64,000 nucleotides of DNA from positions 20,454 through 84,453 of the forward strand of contig JANRLS010000238.1 in the NCBI GenBank assembly GCA_033762315.1. The letters run 5' to 3'. Every line of letters begins with the position of its first letter. Position 1 is the stretch's first letter. The position numbers and the translations under genes were made by a program. This stretch comes from CAYLLN01 sp033762315. GTDB taxonomy: Bacteria; Planctomycetota; Planctomycetia; Pirellulales; Pirellulaceae. Positions 14,913 through 24,506 of the stretch are shown piece after piece. A model generated the notes under the pieces. The model made no database searches. It saw only the letters and a list, made by a program, of their open reading frames with translations, and had not been told where the DNA came from.

Positions 14913-16319
14913 ATGGGCCTCCCCGCTCGCCGGATTCAACAGCAGTTCTCGCTTGTGGGCTCGCTCTATCGCCTGGTCGATGCGGCGAGCGTCGCCGGGG
15001 GCTTGGCTCTGGCGGTCTGGGGGACTGGCGGCTCGCACGCTGAGTATCTGCTGCCGGGGGCGGCGGCGATTATCGTCCACTATCTGGTGGCTGAGTTGGT
15101 GGGGATGTATCGCAGTTGGCGGGGGGTCGCGGGCGATCGCGAGGCCTTTGCCGCCATCGCCACCTGGTCGCTGGCCTTCGCCCTGCTGGCGGGATTGGGC
15201 TATGCCACGGGCCGGCTCCAATCTTTGCCCCGCCTGCCGCTGGGGCTGTGGCTGCTGGCGACGCCGCTGTTCATGATCGTCTCGCACGGCATTTTGCGTG
15301 CGCTGCAAAAATCGCTGTGGCTGCGGGGACTCAATACCAAAGCCTGCGCGATTGTCGGCGTGACGGACCTCGGCATTCAACTGGCCCGCAACATTTTTGA
15401 CGCGCCGGAACTGGGCCTAAAGCTGGCCGGCTATTACGACGACCGACCGCCGGAACGGGGCCCGCAACTGCCGCCAGGGCTGAAAGACCGCATCGGCGGC
15501 ATCGACGACCTGGTGGCCGACGCGAAGGCGGGATTCATCGACCGGATTTACATCACCTTCCCGATGCGGGCCGAAGAGCGAATTCGCGGCGTGCTGGCGA
15601 AGCTCTCCGACACGACCGCCTCGGTCTATATCGTGCCCGATTTCTTCGTCTTTCAACTGCTACACTCCCGCTGGACCGACATCGGCGGCTTGCCGGCGGT
15701 CAGCGTGTTCGAGAACCCGCTGTACGGGGTCGATGGCCTCGTGAAACGGGCGTTCGATCTCGTGGTCGCCTCGCTGGGTCTCGTCGCGATCAGCCCGCTT
15801 CTCCTCGCGACCGCCCTGGCCATCAAGCTGACGAGCCGCGGCCCGGTCTTTTTCCGCCAGCGGCGGTATGGCCTGGATGGCCGCGAAATCCTGGTTTGGA
15901 AGTTCCGCTCGATGACCGTCTGCGAGGACGGCGCGAAGGTGACTCAAGCCACCAAAACCGACAGCCGTGTCACGCCGCTCGGTGCGATCCTGCGGCGGAC
16001 GAGCATCGACGAGTTGCCGCAACTCTTTAACGTGATTGGCGGCACAATGTCGCTCGTCGGCCCGCGCCCCCATGCCGCCGCCCACAACGAGCAATACCGC
16101 AAAATGATCGAAGGCTACATGCTCCGGCACAAAGTAAAGCCCGGCATCACCGGCCTCGCGCAGGTTCGCGGCTGGCGGGGTGAAACCGACACGCTGGAGA
16201 AGATGCAGCGCCGCATCGACTGCGACCACGAGTACATTCGCGAATGGTCGCTCTGGCTCGACGTCAAAATCCTCTTCCGCACGATCTTTGTGGTGCTGAA
16301 GCGGCAAAACGCGTATTAG
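14913..16319 (+). CDS. Undecaprenyl-phosphate sugar-1-phosphate transferase (WcaJ/WbaP type)
   Basis: This 468-residue membrane enzyme starts exopolysaccharide or O-antigen repeat synthesis by moving a sugar-1-phosphate from a nucleotide sugar to undecaprenyl phosphate. The N-terminal part has four hydrophobic segments and then a Rossmann-like CoA-binding domain (ACAIVGVTDLGIQLARNIF). The C-terminal bacterial sugar transferase domain contains KRAFDLVVASLGLVAISPLL, VWKFRSMTV, RRTSIDELPQLFNVI, SLVGPRPHA and KPGITGLAQVRGW, all hallmarks of the family. The length is usual for WcaJ. No other polysaccharide genes are adjacent, so its product is unknown. ATG 14913 is 155 bp from the divergent EF-hand gene; no strong ribosome site is seen. 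Confidence 0.93.
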   Translation: MGLPARRIQQQFSLVGSLYRLVDAASVAGGLALAVWGTGGSHAEYLLPGAAAIIVHYLVAELVGMYRSWRGVAGDREAFAAIATWSLAFALLAGLGYATGRLQSLPRLPLGLWLLATPLFMIVSHGILRALQKSLWLRGLNTKACAIVGVTDLGIQLARNIFDAPELGLKLAGYYDDRPPERGPQLPPGLKDRIGGIDDLVADAKAGFIDRIYITFPMRAEERIRGVLAKLSDTTASVYIVPDFFVFQLLHSRWTDIGGLPAVSVFENPLYGVDGLVKRAFDLVVASLGLVAISPLLLATALAIKLTSRGPVFFRQRRYGLDGREILVWKFRSMTVCEDGAKVTQATKTDSRVTPLGAILRRTSIDELPQLFNVIGGTMSLVGPRPHAAAHNEQYRKMIEGYMLRHKVKPGITGLAQVRGWRGETDTLEKMQRRIDCDHEYIREWSLWLDVKILFRTIFVVLKRQNAY

Positions 16320-16330
16320 GCGGTCACACG

Positions 16331-16351
16331 AACCCAACGCGCAAGCGAGGG
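16331..16351. repeat. AACCC..GCAAGCGAGGG repeat unit
   Basis: AACCCAACGCGCAAGCGAGGG follows the transferase gene. It is a variant of the unit found as an inverted pair at 43286-43347 and, on the opposite strand and inside coding sequence, at 22985-23005. Confidence 0.5.
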
Positions 16352-16412
16352 AAAACGGCAACTAAGTGCTCCCCCTTCTGGCCGCGGAGGCGACGCAGCG
16401 TCTGCTGACAGG

Positions 16413-19400
16413 CTATTTCGCAGCCTCCATTGCTACTTCTCGCACCACACGAAATCCCACGTGCGTGCCACGAGCGGGCCACTCTTTGTCTTGCCGGTCG
16501 GCAGAGCGGGAGTCGAACTTTGGAAAGAACCAGCTGCCTCCGCGAAACCCGCGATAACGGCCAATTTGCGGCCCGGTCGGGTCGATCACCGGATCAGCCT
16601 TGTAGGCTGCAGTGTAATCGGCACAGTACTCGAACACGTTGCCGTGCATGTCAAACAGACCGAACGGATTGGGCTTCTTCTCGCCAACCGGGTGGCTTTT
16701 GGCCTGGGCATTCTCTTTGGTCCAGGCGTATTCACCCAACTGCGCCGGGTCGTCGCCGAAGCTCCACTCGGTCGTCGTCCCCGCCCGGCAGGCAAATTCC
16801 CACTCCGCCTCCGTCGGCAGGCGATACGTCTTCCCTTCCATCTCGCTGAGCTTCTTACAAAACTCAGCCGCCTCCTCGCTCGTCACAAACTCCACCGGCA
16901 GCCGCTTCCCTGGGAACTTGCTGGGATTCGAGCCGACGACCGCTTCATACTCGTCCTGGGTCACTTCATGCATGCCCAGACAGAACGGACTGGTGATCGT
17001 CACTTTGTGTACCGGTTGCTCGTTGGCATCCCCCTTGGTCGAACCCATCAGGAATTCGCCGGGCGGAATGAGCCGCAGCTTCTGGCCGATGGTGCTCGTA
17101 GTTTCGACCGTCGTACCCAGCTGCTTGGCCCACGCCTCTTGATGGGACTTGGCCTGCGCGGCGTCGAAAGGGGCTATCGCAGTCGGCGGAGGCGTCGCCG
17201 AAGTTTGCGTTGGCGTCGCGGAAGTCACCTTCACCCACTTCGCCCCCACGATCTTGCCGTGGCGCTTGTTGCCGGAAGCGTCGTTGAGCACTTCGCCTTG
17301 CCCCTCGTCGCAGCGATAGAGGGCCAGGGTGTTTTGGTCGGCGTCCATTCGCGCGGGAGGGGCGAAGTTGCCCTGATAGCGGGCAATCTTGGAGATGCGA
17401 ATCTCGGCGACCTGACCGTCGAGCGAGGCAGCGCCGTTTTTCTCGCCCCCCAGCAGCAGATTGCCGGCCTTCGCCAGCGGGTCGGTCGGATTATGCTTGC
17501 CCTGCGTGGTCTCGCCGACTTGCTGACCATTGACAAAAAGCAGCGTGGTCTTGCCGTCCCAAACTCCGCACAGGTGAATCCAGCCATCTTGCTGGCCTTG
17601 CCCCGGCACATGGACGCACACATCCGTCGTTCCCGCCGGGTGACACATGGCAAAACCATAGTCGCCGGCCAAGAGCGCGGCCCGAAACAGAGCAAACTCC
17701 CTCGGCATTCCCCGCATTTTGATGATCGGCGCCGTCACCCGGCCCGGCAGCTTCACCCTGGCCTCCAGCGTCAGCGGCCCCGCCGGATCGTACGGGAAAT
17801 CCGCGACCTCGACATATTGGCCCGACTGGCTGAATTCCAGAACGGGGCGCGTGGTGGGCGTTGCGGGTGCGGACGGCAATTGGCTGTCCCACAAGATTTC
17901 GCAATTGGCCAGCGCCGCCTTGAGCTTCTGAACGCCCGCTGCCGTGACTTTCGTCCCCTTCAATTCCAATTTCGTCAGTCCCGTCAACTTTTCGAGGTAC
18001 TGCAAGTCGCCATCGCCAACGGGCGTTTTATTCAAATAGAGCCATCCCAACTTCGGAAACCGGCTTAGATGAGACAAGCCGGAACCCGCCGATCGGGTTT
18101 GACTTAAATCGAGGACCGACAATTCCGGCAAATCACTTAGAGAGGAGAGGCTGTCCGCGGTAATGGGCGTGGCGATGAGGCAGACTTCAAATAGCCTGGT
18201 GAGCCCCGACAAACGAGTGAGGTCGTGATCCGTTATTGGTCGATGGTTGAGATAGACTTTACGCAACCAAAATGGTTCCTTGGGAAGGTCTGAATTCTTG
18301 TTTGTAATTGGAACCCAGTCTCTGTTTCCAAAGGCAATATTGCCTCCACTATTCAGTGATTGAACCCACTCGGTGACCTGCCGATCGCGATCTGTCGTCA
18401 CAACGTTATCTACCCACACCCACTTCGCCCCCACGATTTTGCCGTGATGGTTGTTGCCTGAGGAATCTTTCAGCACATCCCCTTCCCCTTCGTCGCACCG
18501 ATAGAGGGCGAGGGTGTCGCCGTCAGGCTTCCAGCCGCGGGTCGGCGAAAAGTTGTCGGCATAGCGAACTGACTTGGAAATCCGCACTTCGGCGATCTGG
18601 CCGTCCAGGGAAATGGGCACGCCGTTTTCGCCACCGATCAGCAGGTAGCCATCCTGGGCATCGGGTTTCGTGGGGAACAGGTTGTTGGAAGTGGGGGAAC
18701 CCACCCGCTTTCCGTCGATGTAGAGCGCGTGCGTTTTTCCGTCCCAAACGCCGCAGATGTGCCGGAAGCCTTCTCTTCTGGGAACCGTGGCCAAGACATT
18801 TTGCGAACCCGTGTGATCGTGCGTTCCAAAGCCATAGTTCGCGGCCGGCGGCGACGAGCGGAACAGCACGAACTCACGCGGCATGCCGCGCAGCTTAATG
18901 ATGGGCGCGGTTTGCAGACCCGAAAGATTGACCCACGCTTCCAGCGTCAAAGGGCCGTCCGGGTCGTAGGGAAAACCATCCACCTCCACGTGCTGCGGTC
19001 CATGATTGAACTCCAGGACCGGGCGACTGGAATCGGAGGCGAGCGTTTGACCTGGAGCAATGGGCGAACCATCCACTCGCACCCACTTGGCCCCCACGAT
19101 CTTGCCGTGATGGTTATTGCCGGAGGAGTCTTTCAGCACGTCTCCTTGGCCTTCGTCGAAGTGATAGAGGGCGAGGGTGTGCTGGTCAGGAGTAAACCGC
19201 GCCTCGGGCGCGAAGTCCTGGTCGTAGCGGGCAATCTTGGAAATGCGGACTTCGTCCATGACTCCAGCCCAGAAATTACCTGCCTCATTGCCGCGGATGC
19301 GGCCCGCGCCCAGCCGGGTTTCAAGTGAATTTCCGGTAGTCAACGGACTGCGGGCCTCTGGATTGCCAACATGCTTTCCGTTGATGAACAGCTGATAGCT

Positions 19401-22400
19401 CTTGCCATCCCATACGCCAGCGACATGAGCTCGCACGCCAACCCGCAGGTCATCGGACGAACTGAGGCGGATATAACTCGTCCCCGCGGTGACGGCCCCC
19501 CCCCGCCATAGGTCCACATCTTGTCCAAAGCCCATGCTGCGACCTTGCCCATCATGCCCGATGGCCACCGTTCGCCCACCGCTTAGGCGGGCTGGGGTCA
19601 GCCAACCCTCGATCGTTCGGGGCTGATCGTCCTCGCGGCCGAAATTGGGAACATGCACATAGCTCGAAACGCCGTCAAAATGAAGGGCAAAGTCGGAGGT
19701 TGGAGCCATCGTCACCTCTTCGACCCGCACCCACTTGGCCCCCACGATCTTGCCGTGGTGGTTATTGCCGGAGGAGTCTTTCAGCACGTCCCCTTGGCCT
19801 TCGTCGAAGTTGTAAAGGGCAAGTGTGTCCTGGTCGGGCACAAAAGGGGCACCGGGCTTAAAACTTTCCTGGTAGCGGGCCACCTTCGAGAGGCGAATTC
19901 GCTGCACCTGCCCGGCAAAGAAGTTGAGGAAGCTTTCGGTGTCGCTGCTGCTGCCGGGTTTGTTCAGGGCGGTCCAGGCGTTGGAGCCGAACACCAGCAT
20001 GTTGGGGGCGGGGGAGGTCCGCTTTTTGCCCACCAGTTTTCTTTCGGCCAGCGCGCCGTTGAGATAGATCCGCATTTCGTCCCGGTCCAAGACCCCGGCC
20101 AGATGCACCACGCCCGGCGGAACAGTGCCGGTCGGGGCGTTGACATGGGGATAATCCTGATCCGGCGTCATCATGCAGAACTTGAAATGCGGCCAATCCA
20201 CGGCCATCCAGCTAAAGCCAATGGCTCCATCGCCAAACAGCTCGACCAACTGGGCTTTCGCCAATTTGACGTCCATTTCCATGGTCAGCGGCAGCACCTC
20301 GTTGAGGTTCACCCCCGGAAACGTGACGTAGTTTGTCTTGCCTTCGAACTCCAACGCGTATTTGCTGGGGGAGACATACGGCGGCAGGGGCGTGCTTTGC
20401 GCTGGTGGATCGGCAGCTTGGTCCACTCGCACCCACTTGGCCCCGATGATCTTGCCGTGGTGGTTGTTGCCGGAAGAGTCGACGAGCACGTCGCCGCTTT
20501 TTTCGGCGAAGAGATAGAGGGCGAGCGTATCCGTGTCCTTTGTGAGAGCAGCCGGCGAAAAATCCGACTTGTAGCGCATCCCTTGTGAAAAGCGAACTTG
20601 AAAGACTGTGCCCTTTAGGAATTGGTGCAGCTTGCCGATGGAAGGGCCACCCGTCAGCTGATTCGCCCCAATCAGCGTCTTCAGCGACTGCGGCGAATTC
20701 AACACCGGCGCGAGGAATGGGTTTGCGGGACAGTGCTGGCCGTTCCAGTAGAGCTGATGCGTCCCATCCGCCGACCAACACAGGGCCACGTGCATCTTGC
20801 CAGGTAGAAGTGAATCTTCGAAACCGCGCTGCGAATCCTTCCCGGCACTGACCTCTTGTCCGGTCCCGCCGGCGATCACGGACGAGATGAGATGTGGCCT
20901 GGTGTTGTCTTGGCGCGAGCCGCCGACTCGAATCCGCGCCAGCCGTCCCGTCGCATTGCCGAATTGCAGCAATTGCGGCGCATCCTGAGGATTCTCGACA
21001 TCCGCCCACATTTCCATCGTGAAGGACTCTTGCTGGCCAAATTTCAACGTGGGCAACTCTACGTAGTCGTCCACACCGTCAAAATGGAGAACGTAGGAGC
21101 TGCTCGATGGTAGGTTCGGTGAACCTCCGGCAACGACCCACTTCGCCCCCACGATTTTGCCGTGGTGGTTGTTGCCGGAAGAGTCGGTCAGCACGTCCCC
21201 CTGGCCTTCGTCGAAGTGGTAGAGGGCGATCGTTGCGTCGTCGTCAGAAAAAGCCGACGGCGGCTGAAAATCGCCGCGGTACCGGGCCGCATTCGAGATG
21301 CGTACTTCATCGATCTGGCCTGCATAATGATAGACCATCGCGCCATGATTCGGATTCGCGCCGATTGCCAGCGGCAATTCGCTCGGCGTGTATTTGGGGC
21401 GGCCGGGAATCCGCATCGCTTCGTGACCGTCGATATAGAGCCGCAGTTGACTTTCGGCCACAACGCCGGCGACATGGACCCGTTTTCCGCCTTCTTTGAA
21501 AGGTGCGACCGGCACAAAAAATTCTTCGCCATCACGAACGGAAAACGACCACAACCCCTTGTCGATGCTGAGGGCGAAGCCCCCTTGTTCGCCGTCAGTC
21601 AAGAACTGCATGTGCTTATTCAAATTGTCCGGCGTCAGCCAAGCCTCGACGGTCATCGGGTGATCGCCCGGGTACTTCCAGCTCGGAATGGTGACGTAGT
21701 CGTCGATTCCGTCGAATTCGAGCGAATGGCCGGAGCTAACAAGCGGCAAGACTGGTTGCTTCTCGACCTTCACCCATTTCGCCCCCACGATCTTGCCGTG
21801 GTGTTTGTTGCCGGAGGAGTCGGTCAGCACGTCGCCTTGGCCTTCGTCGAAGTGGTAGAGGGCGAGGGTATCTTCGTCCGTCTGAAAGCGATCCCCTAAT
21901 TTCGGCGTGAAGTCCTTTTCATAGCGGGGGATCTTGGAAATGCGGACTTCGTTGAGGGTTCCTCGAAAACCTCGCGTATAGTTACGTTCAATTCCGAGAC
22001 GAAACGGTTGCGGGAGCATAGAGTCTGGCAGCCTAGTTCCCCTGGAAACTGCAGTTTCTTGCGCCAGCTTTCCATTGAGAAACAACCGAAACGAGTCTCC
22101 CTGTCGAACAGCCGCAATATGTGATGCAGAACTTTCTCCTTGCACACGGACACCCGAGTAGTCGTAATGCACAGCAATCCATTGCTGATTGAAATAAACC
22201 GTAACTGGCACGCCTCCTGACCATGCAACGCCTATCTCCTGTTTGTCGCGTGACACTCTTGCCTCAACACACCAATTTTGCGAATTCCATAATTCGCCAG
22301 GAATAGACGGAACTTCAACATGAGACGAAATTCCATCGAACTCTAACGCGTAGTCTTGCGGTGAAGATAAGTCTGCAACCGGATTCTCTCTAGGTATCAA

Positions 22401-24323
22401 CTCCGAACAGATTACGCTGCCATTTTGGGTTATGTTTACCTTGCCTGAGAGCAACTCTACGCTGACGGTGGTCGTTTTCCCCTTTTTCAGCACCAGCTTG
22501 TCGGTCTCGAACGAAAAGTCGCCGCGGGTGACGACGAGGGTCTTTTCGCCGGGGGTTAGCTCGATGTCTTTGCCGTTGTCGGCTTTCTTGAGGATGACTT
22601 TGGTCCCTTTGATGGCAACTTCGATGCTGGGGTCATTGATTTCGATTCGCAGTGTGCCGTCTTTGCCAGGAATTAAGAGAACGATGCCGGCCAGGAGCAG
22701 GGCCAGCCCGCCGAGAGCGGCCAGGGCGAGGTAGCGCAGGCTTGGAGTATGCCGAGAAGGGGAGCGGGGGAGAGAGGGAGCGGGGGAGACGAGAGAAACG
22801 GTGGGTGAATTGACTGCTGACTTCCGACCTCGGATTTCCGAATTCTGTTCGGCCACCTGCAACTGCTCTAAATCGGCGATCAGCGCGTGCATCGAGGGAT
22901 AGCGGTCCTCGGGTTTTTTGGCGACCATCCGGCGGAAGATGGCGTCGAGGGGAGAGGTTCCTGACTGCTGGCTCTTGGCCCCCGGTCCCTCGCTTGCGCT
23001 TCGGGCTTGTGTGTCCGGCAGCGGCGGAATGGGGCTCTCGCGGTGGGCGAGCAGCTTTTGCACGAGCGTTTCGCCGCCGTAAATGTTCTCGCCGGTCAGG
23101 AGCTTATAGAGCGTGCAGCCGAGGCTGTAGATGTCGGCCCGGGCGTCGGCATGGCGGGTGTCGAACGCCTGCTCGGGGGCCATGTAATCGACGGTCCCCA
23201 TCACCTGGCCGGTCTGCGTCAGCCCCTCGGCCACAGCCTGGGCAGCGGAAACCGCGCCGGTCTCGAAGCGGGCCAGGCCCATGTCGAGGATTTTGACGGT
23301 TCCATCGCTATCGAGCAGCAGATTCCCCGGCTTGATGTCGCGATGGACGACCCCCTTGCTGTGGGCATAGGCCAGGCCGCGGGCCGCTTGCAGGATGTAG
23401 CTGATGGCTTCGGCGGCGGGGAGGGGGCCGCGGTCTTTTACTACTTGTGACAAATCGCGGCCGGCGACGAACTCCATGACGAGATAGTGCGTGCCGTCCT
23501 GCTCGCTGGCGTCGTAGGCGGTGACGATGTTCGGGTGGGTCAGGCGGGCGGCAGCCTGCACCTCGCGCTGAAACCGCTTCACCGCGTCGGGCGAATTCAT
23601 CGCCCCCTTGGCCAGCACCTTGAGAGCCACCACCCGGTCCATCCGCCGATGCCTGGCCTTGAACACCTGCCCCATGCCGCCGGCTCCGAGCAGGTCGAGC
23701 ACGAGATATTCGCCAAACACCAGGCTGCGGAGCTTGCCCTGGTAAATTGCCTGAGCCTGGTATTTCGTCAGCACATTGGCGGCGACCAAGGCCCGGGCCA
23801 GCGTCTGGGCATCCCCCGTTTTGGCCGCTGCGGGCAGAGCGGCTTCGATCGGCGGCCAGTCGCTTTCGGCCAGCACCCGGCTCGCAAAGCAGTTGCGCAG
23901 GAATTGCTCGCGGGTGGGAGGGGCGGCTTTGGATGGGGCAGTGCTCGCAGCACTTGGGGCAGCACTGCTGGGCAAGCCACCAGTGGCACCCGTTGCACCC
24001 AGCTTGGCAACGGCATTCGTGTAGGAAGGGGGCGTCGTCGGGGTTTCGGCGGCTTGAAAAGCTTGCGATTTTGCCTCGGCCGGTTGCATCGCGACCACCT
24101 TGGCCACCGCCCCGCGGCACTCAGGCTGTTGCTCGGCCGAGTTCGCGGCAGCAGGCTGACGGAGCCCGCCGATCAGCGTGTCCTCCTGCTCCAGCTTTTC
24201 GACCGTCGTCTGGCACGAGGGGCATTCCCCCAAGTGCCCCGCCACCGCGTCGAGCGCCGGTTCCGGCAGTTCGCCATGCAGGAAGTGGGCCAGTTCGTCG
24301 CGGCTGGGGCATTGCGGCTGCAT
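16413..24323 (-). CDS. Giant Ser/Thr kinase with seven LamG domains, LRR segment and FGE-sulfatase domain
   Basis: A predicted 2,636-residue transmembrane kinase. The N-terminus is a zinc-finger-like segment (HLGECPSCQ). The kinase domain (about 202-426) has GAGGMGQVF, ALKVL, HRDIKPGN, DMG in place of DFG, and APEQ, so it should be active. A single membrane helix (about 531-552, ALAALGGLALLLAGIVLLI) follows. The outside part has seven concanavalin/LamG units, each ending in a near-identical signature (LALYHFDEGQGDVL and then HHGKIVGAKWV), then a leucine-rich segment (about 2008-2141) between units 6 and 7. An FGE-sulfatase domain (about 2398-2635, with GEFLMGS, RLPTEAEWEFACRAG, GNVFEY and RGGSWF) ends it. 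The ATG at 24323 is preferred to an in-frame GTG at 24359. The ECF sigma factor gene lies 183 bp upstream on the same strand, a frequent planctomycete pairing. The ligand is unknown. Confidence 0.9.
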   Translation of the reverse strand: MQPQCPSRDELAHFLHGELPEPALDAVAGHLGECPSCQTTVEKLEQEDTLIGGLRQPAAANSAEQQPECRGAVAKVVAMQPAEAKSQAFQAAETPTTPPSYTNAVAKLGATGATGGLPSSAAPSAASTAPSKAAPPTREQFLRNCFASRVLAESDWPPIEAALPAAAKTGDAQTLARALVAANVLTKYQAQAIYQGKLRSLVFGEYLVLDLLGAGGMGQVFKARHRRMDRVVALKVLAKGAMNSPDAVKRFQREVQAAARLTHPNIVTAYDASEQDGTHYLVMEFVAGRDLSQVVKDRGPLPAAEAISYILQAARGLAYAHSKGVVHRDIKPGNLLLDSDGTVKILDMGLARFETGAVSAAQAVAEGLTQTGQVMGTVDYMAPEQAFDTRHADARADIYSLGCTLYKLLTGENIYGGETLVQKLLAHRESPIPPLPDTQARSASEGPGAKSQQSGTSPLDAIFRRMVAKKPEDRYPSMHALIADLEQLQVAEQNSEIRGRKSAVNSPTVSLVSPAPSLPRSPSRHTPSLRYLALAALGGLALLLAGIVLLIPGKDGTLRIEINDPSIEVAIKGTKVILKKADNGKDIELTPGEKTLVVTRGDFSFETDKLVLKKGKTTTVSVELLSGKVNITQNGSVICSELIPRENPVADLSSPQDYALEFDGISSHVEVPSIPGELWNSQNWCVEARVSRDKQEIGVAWSGGVPVTVYFNQQWIAVHYDYSGVRVQGESSASHIAAVRQGDSFRLFLNGKLAQETAVSRGTRLPDSMLPQPFRLGIERNYTRGFRGTLNEVRISKIPRYEKDFTPKLGDRFQTDEDTLALYHFDEGQGDVLTDSSGNKHHGKIVGAKWVKVEKQPVLPLVSSGHSLEFDGIDDYVTIPSWKYPGDHPMTVEAWLTPDNLNKHMQFLTDGEQGGFALSIDKGLWSFSVRDGEEFFVPVAPFKEGGKRVHVAGVVAESQLRLYIDGHEAMRIPGRPKYTPSELPLAIGANPNHGAMVYHYAGQIDEVRISNAARYRGDFQPPSAFSDDDATIALYHFDEGQGDVLTDSSGNNHHGKIVGAKWVVAGGSPNLPSSSSYVLHFDGVDDYVELPTLKFGQQESFTMEMWADVENPQDAPQLLQFGNATGRLARIRVGGSRQDNTRPHLISSVIAGGTGQEVSAGKDSQRGFEDSLLPGKMHVALCWSADGTHQLYWNGQHCPANPFLAPVLNSPQSLKTLIGANQLTGGPSIGKLHQFLKGTVFQVRFSQGMRYKSDFSPAALTKDTDTLALYLFAEKSGDVLVDSSGNNHHGKIIGAKWVRVDQAADPPAQSTPLPPYVSPSKYALEFEGKTNYVTFPGVNLNEVLPLTMEMDVKLAKAQLVELFGDGAIGFSWMAVDWPHFKFCMMTPDQDYPHVNAPTGTVPPGVVHLAGVLDRDEMRIYLNGALAERKLVGKKRTSPAPNMLVFGSNAWTALNKPGSSSDTESFLNFFAGQVQRIRLSKVARYQESFKPGAPFVPDQDTLALYNFDEGQGDVLKDSSGNNHHGKIVGAKWVRVEEVTMAPTSDFALHFDGVSSYVHVPNFGREDDQPRTIEGWLTPARLSGGRTVAIGHDGQGRSMGFGQDVDLWRGGAVTAGTSYIRLSSSDDLRVGVRAHVAGVWDGKSYQLFINGKHVGNPEARSPLTTGNSLETRLGAGRIRGNEAGNFWAGVMDEVRISKIARYDQDFAPEARFTPDQHTLALYHFDEGQGDVLKDSSGNNHHGKIVGAKWVRVDGSPIAPGQTLASDSSRPVLEFNHGPQHVEVDGFPYDPDGPLTLEAWVNLSGLQTAPIIKLRGMPREFVLFRSSPPAANYGFGTHDHTGSQNVLATVPRREGFRHICGVWDGKTHALYIDGKRVGSPTSNNLFPTKPDAQDGYLLIGGENGVPISLDGQIAEVRISKSVRYADNFSPTRGWKPDGDTLALYRCDEGEGDVLKDSSGNNHHGKIVGAKWVWVDNVVTTDRDRQVTEWVQSLNSGGNIAFGNRDWVPITNKNSDLPKEPFWLRKVYLNHRPITDHDLTRLSGLTRLFEVCLIATPITADSLSSLSDLPELSVLDLSQTRSAGSGLSHLSRFPKLGWLYLNKTPVGDGDLQYLEKLTGLTKLELKGTKVTAAGVQKLKAALANCEILWDSQLPSAPATPTTRPVLEFSQSGQYVEVADFPYDPAGPLTLEARVKLPGRVTAPIIKMRGMPREFALFRAALLAGDYGFAMCHPAGTTDVCVHVPGQGQQDGWIHLCGVWDGKTTLLFVNGQQVGETTQGKHNPTDPLAKAGNLLLGGEKNGAASLDGQVAEIRISKIARYQGNFAPPARMDADQNTLALYRCDEGQGEVLNDASGNKRHGKIVGAKWVKVTSATPTQTSATPPPTAIAPFDAAQAKSHQEAWAKQLGTTVETTSTIGQKLRLIPPGEFLMGSTKGDANEQPVHKVTITSPFCLGMHEVTQDEYEAVVGSNPSKFPGKRLPVEFVTSEEAAEFCKKLSEMEGKTYRLPTEAEWEFACRAGTTTEWSFGDDPAQLGEYAWTKENAQAKSHPVGEKKPNPFGLFDMHGNVFEYCADYTAAYKADPVIDPTGPQIGRYRGFRGGSWFFPKFDSRSADRQDKEWPARGTHVGFRVVREVAMEAAK
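17224..21873. repeat. Seven-fold internal DNA repeat encoding the LamG boundary
   Basis: About 105 bp encoding the end of each LamG unit recurs at roughly 17224-17330, 18415-18520, 19076-19180, 19725-19830, 20425-20535, 21132-21237 and 21768-21873. On the plus strand each contains a variant of CCCCCACGATCTTGCCGTG. These boundaries are far more alike than the domain cores between them, which suggests repeated duplication with gene conversion at the junctions. Confidence 0.8.
22985..23005. repeat. CCCTCGCTTGCGCTTCGGG repeat translated inside the giant kinase
   Basis: The unit reads ARSASEG in the kinase frame, in the C-terminal part of the kinase domain between LPDTQ and GPGAKSQQSG. It matches the intergenic units at 16331-16351 and 43286-43347, so an extragenic repeat appears to have been accepted in frame. 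Confidence 0.55.
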
Positions 24324-24354
24324 GGTAGGAATTCCAGGAGACGAGAGAACTGAA

Positions 24355-24460
24355 GCCACGGATGAAACACCGATCGAACACGGATAGGAAAGGAAAAACG
24401 GAGCAAGGCGAATGCCACCTCGCTTTCCGTATCCGTGAAATTCCGTGTTTCATCGGTGGC
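24355..24460. repeat. Inverted-repeat element between the sigma factor and kinase genes
   Basis: GCCACGGATGAAACAC (24355-24370) is matched, with one mismatch, by the reverse complement at 24445-24460. The interior repeats CGGATAG-like words. Elements of this GATGAAACACGGAT type recur in many planctomycete genomes to my recollection. It lies directly upstream of the kinase start and could influence its expression. Confidence 0.55.
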
Positions 24461-24506
24461 TACCTTCCTAACTGTTCAACGCCGCCACCTGACACGATTT
24501 TTCGCG

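Noticed and set aside
17224..21873. CRISPR-like regularly spaced repeats
   Set aside because: The units are about 105 bp, spaced 640-1190 bp apart and in one open reading frame; they are protein repeats.
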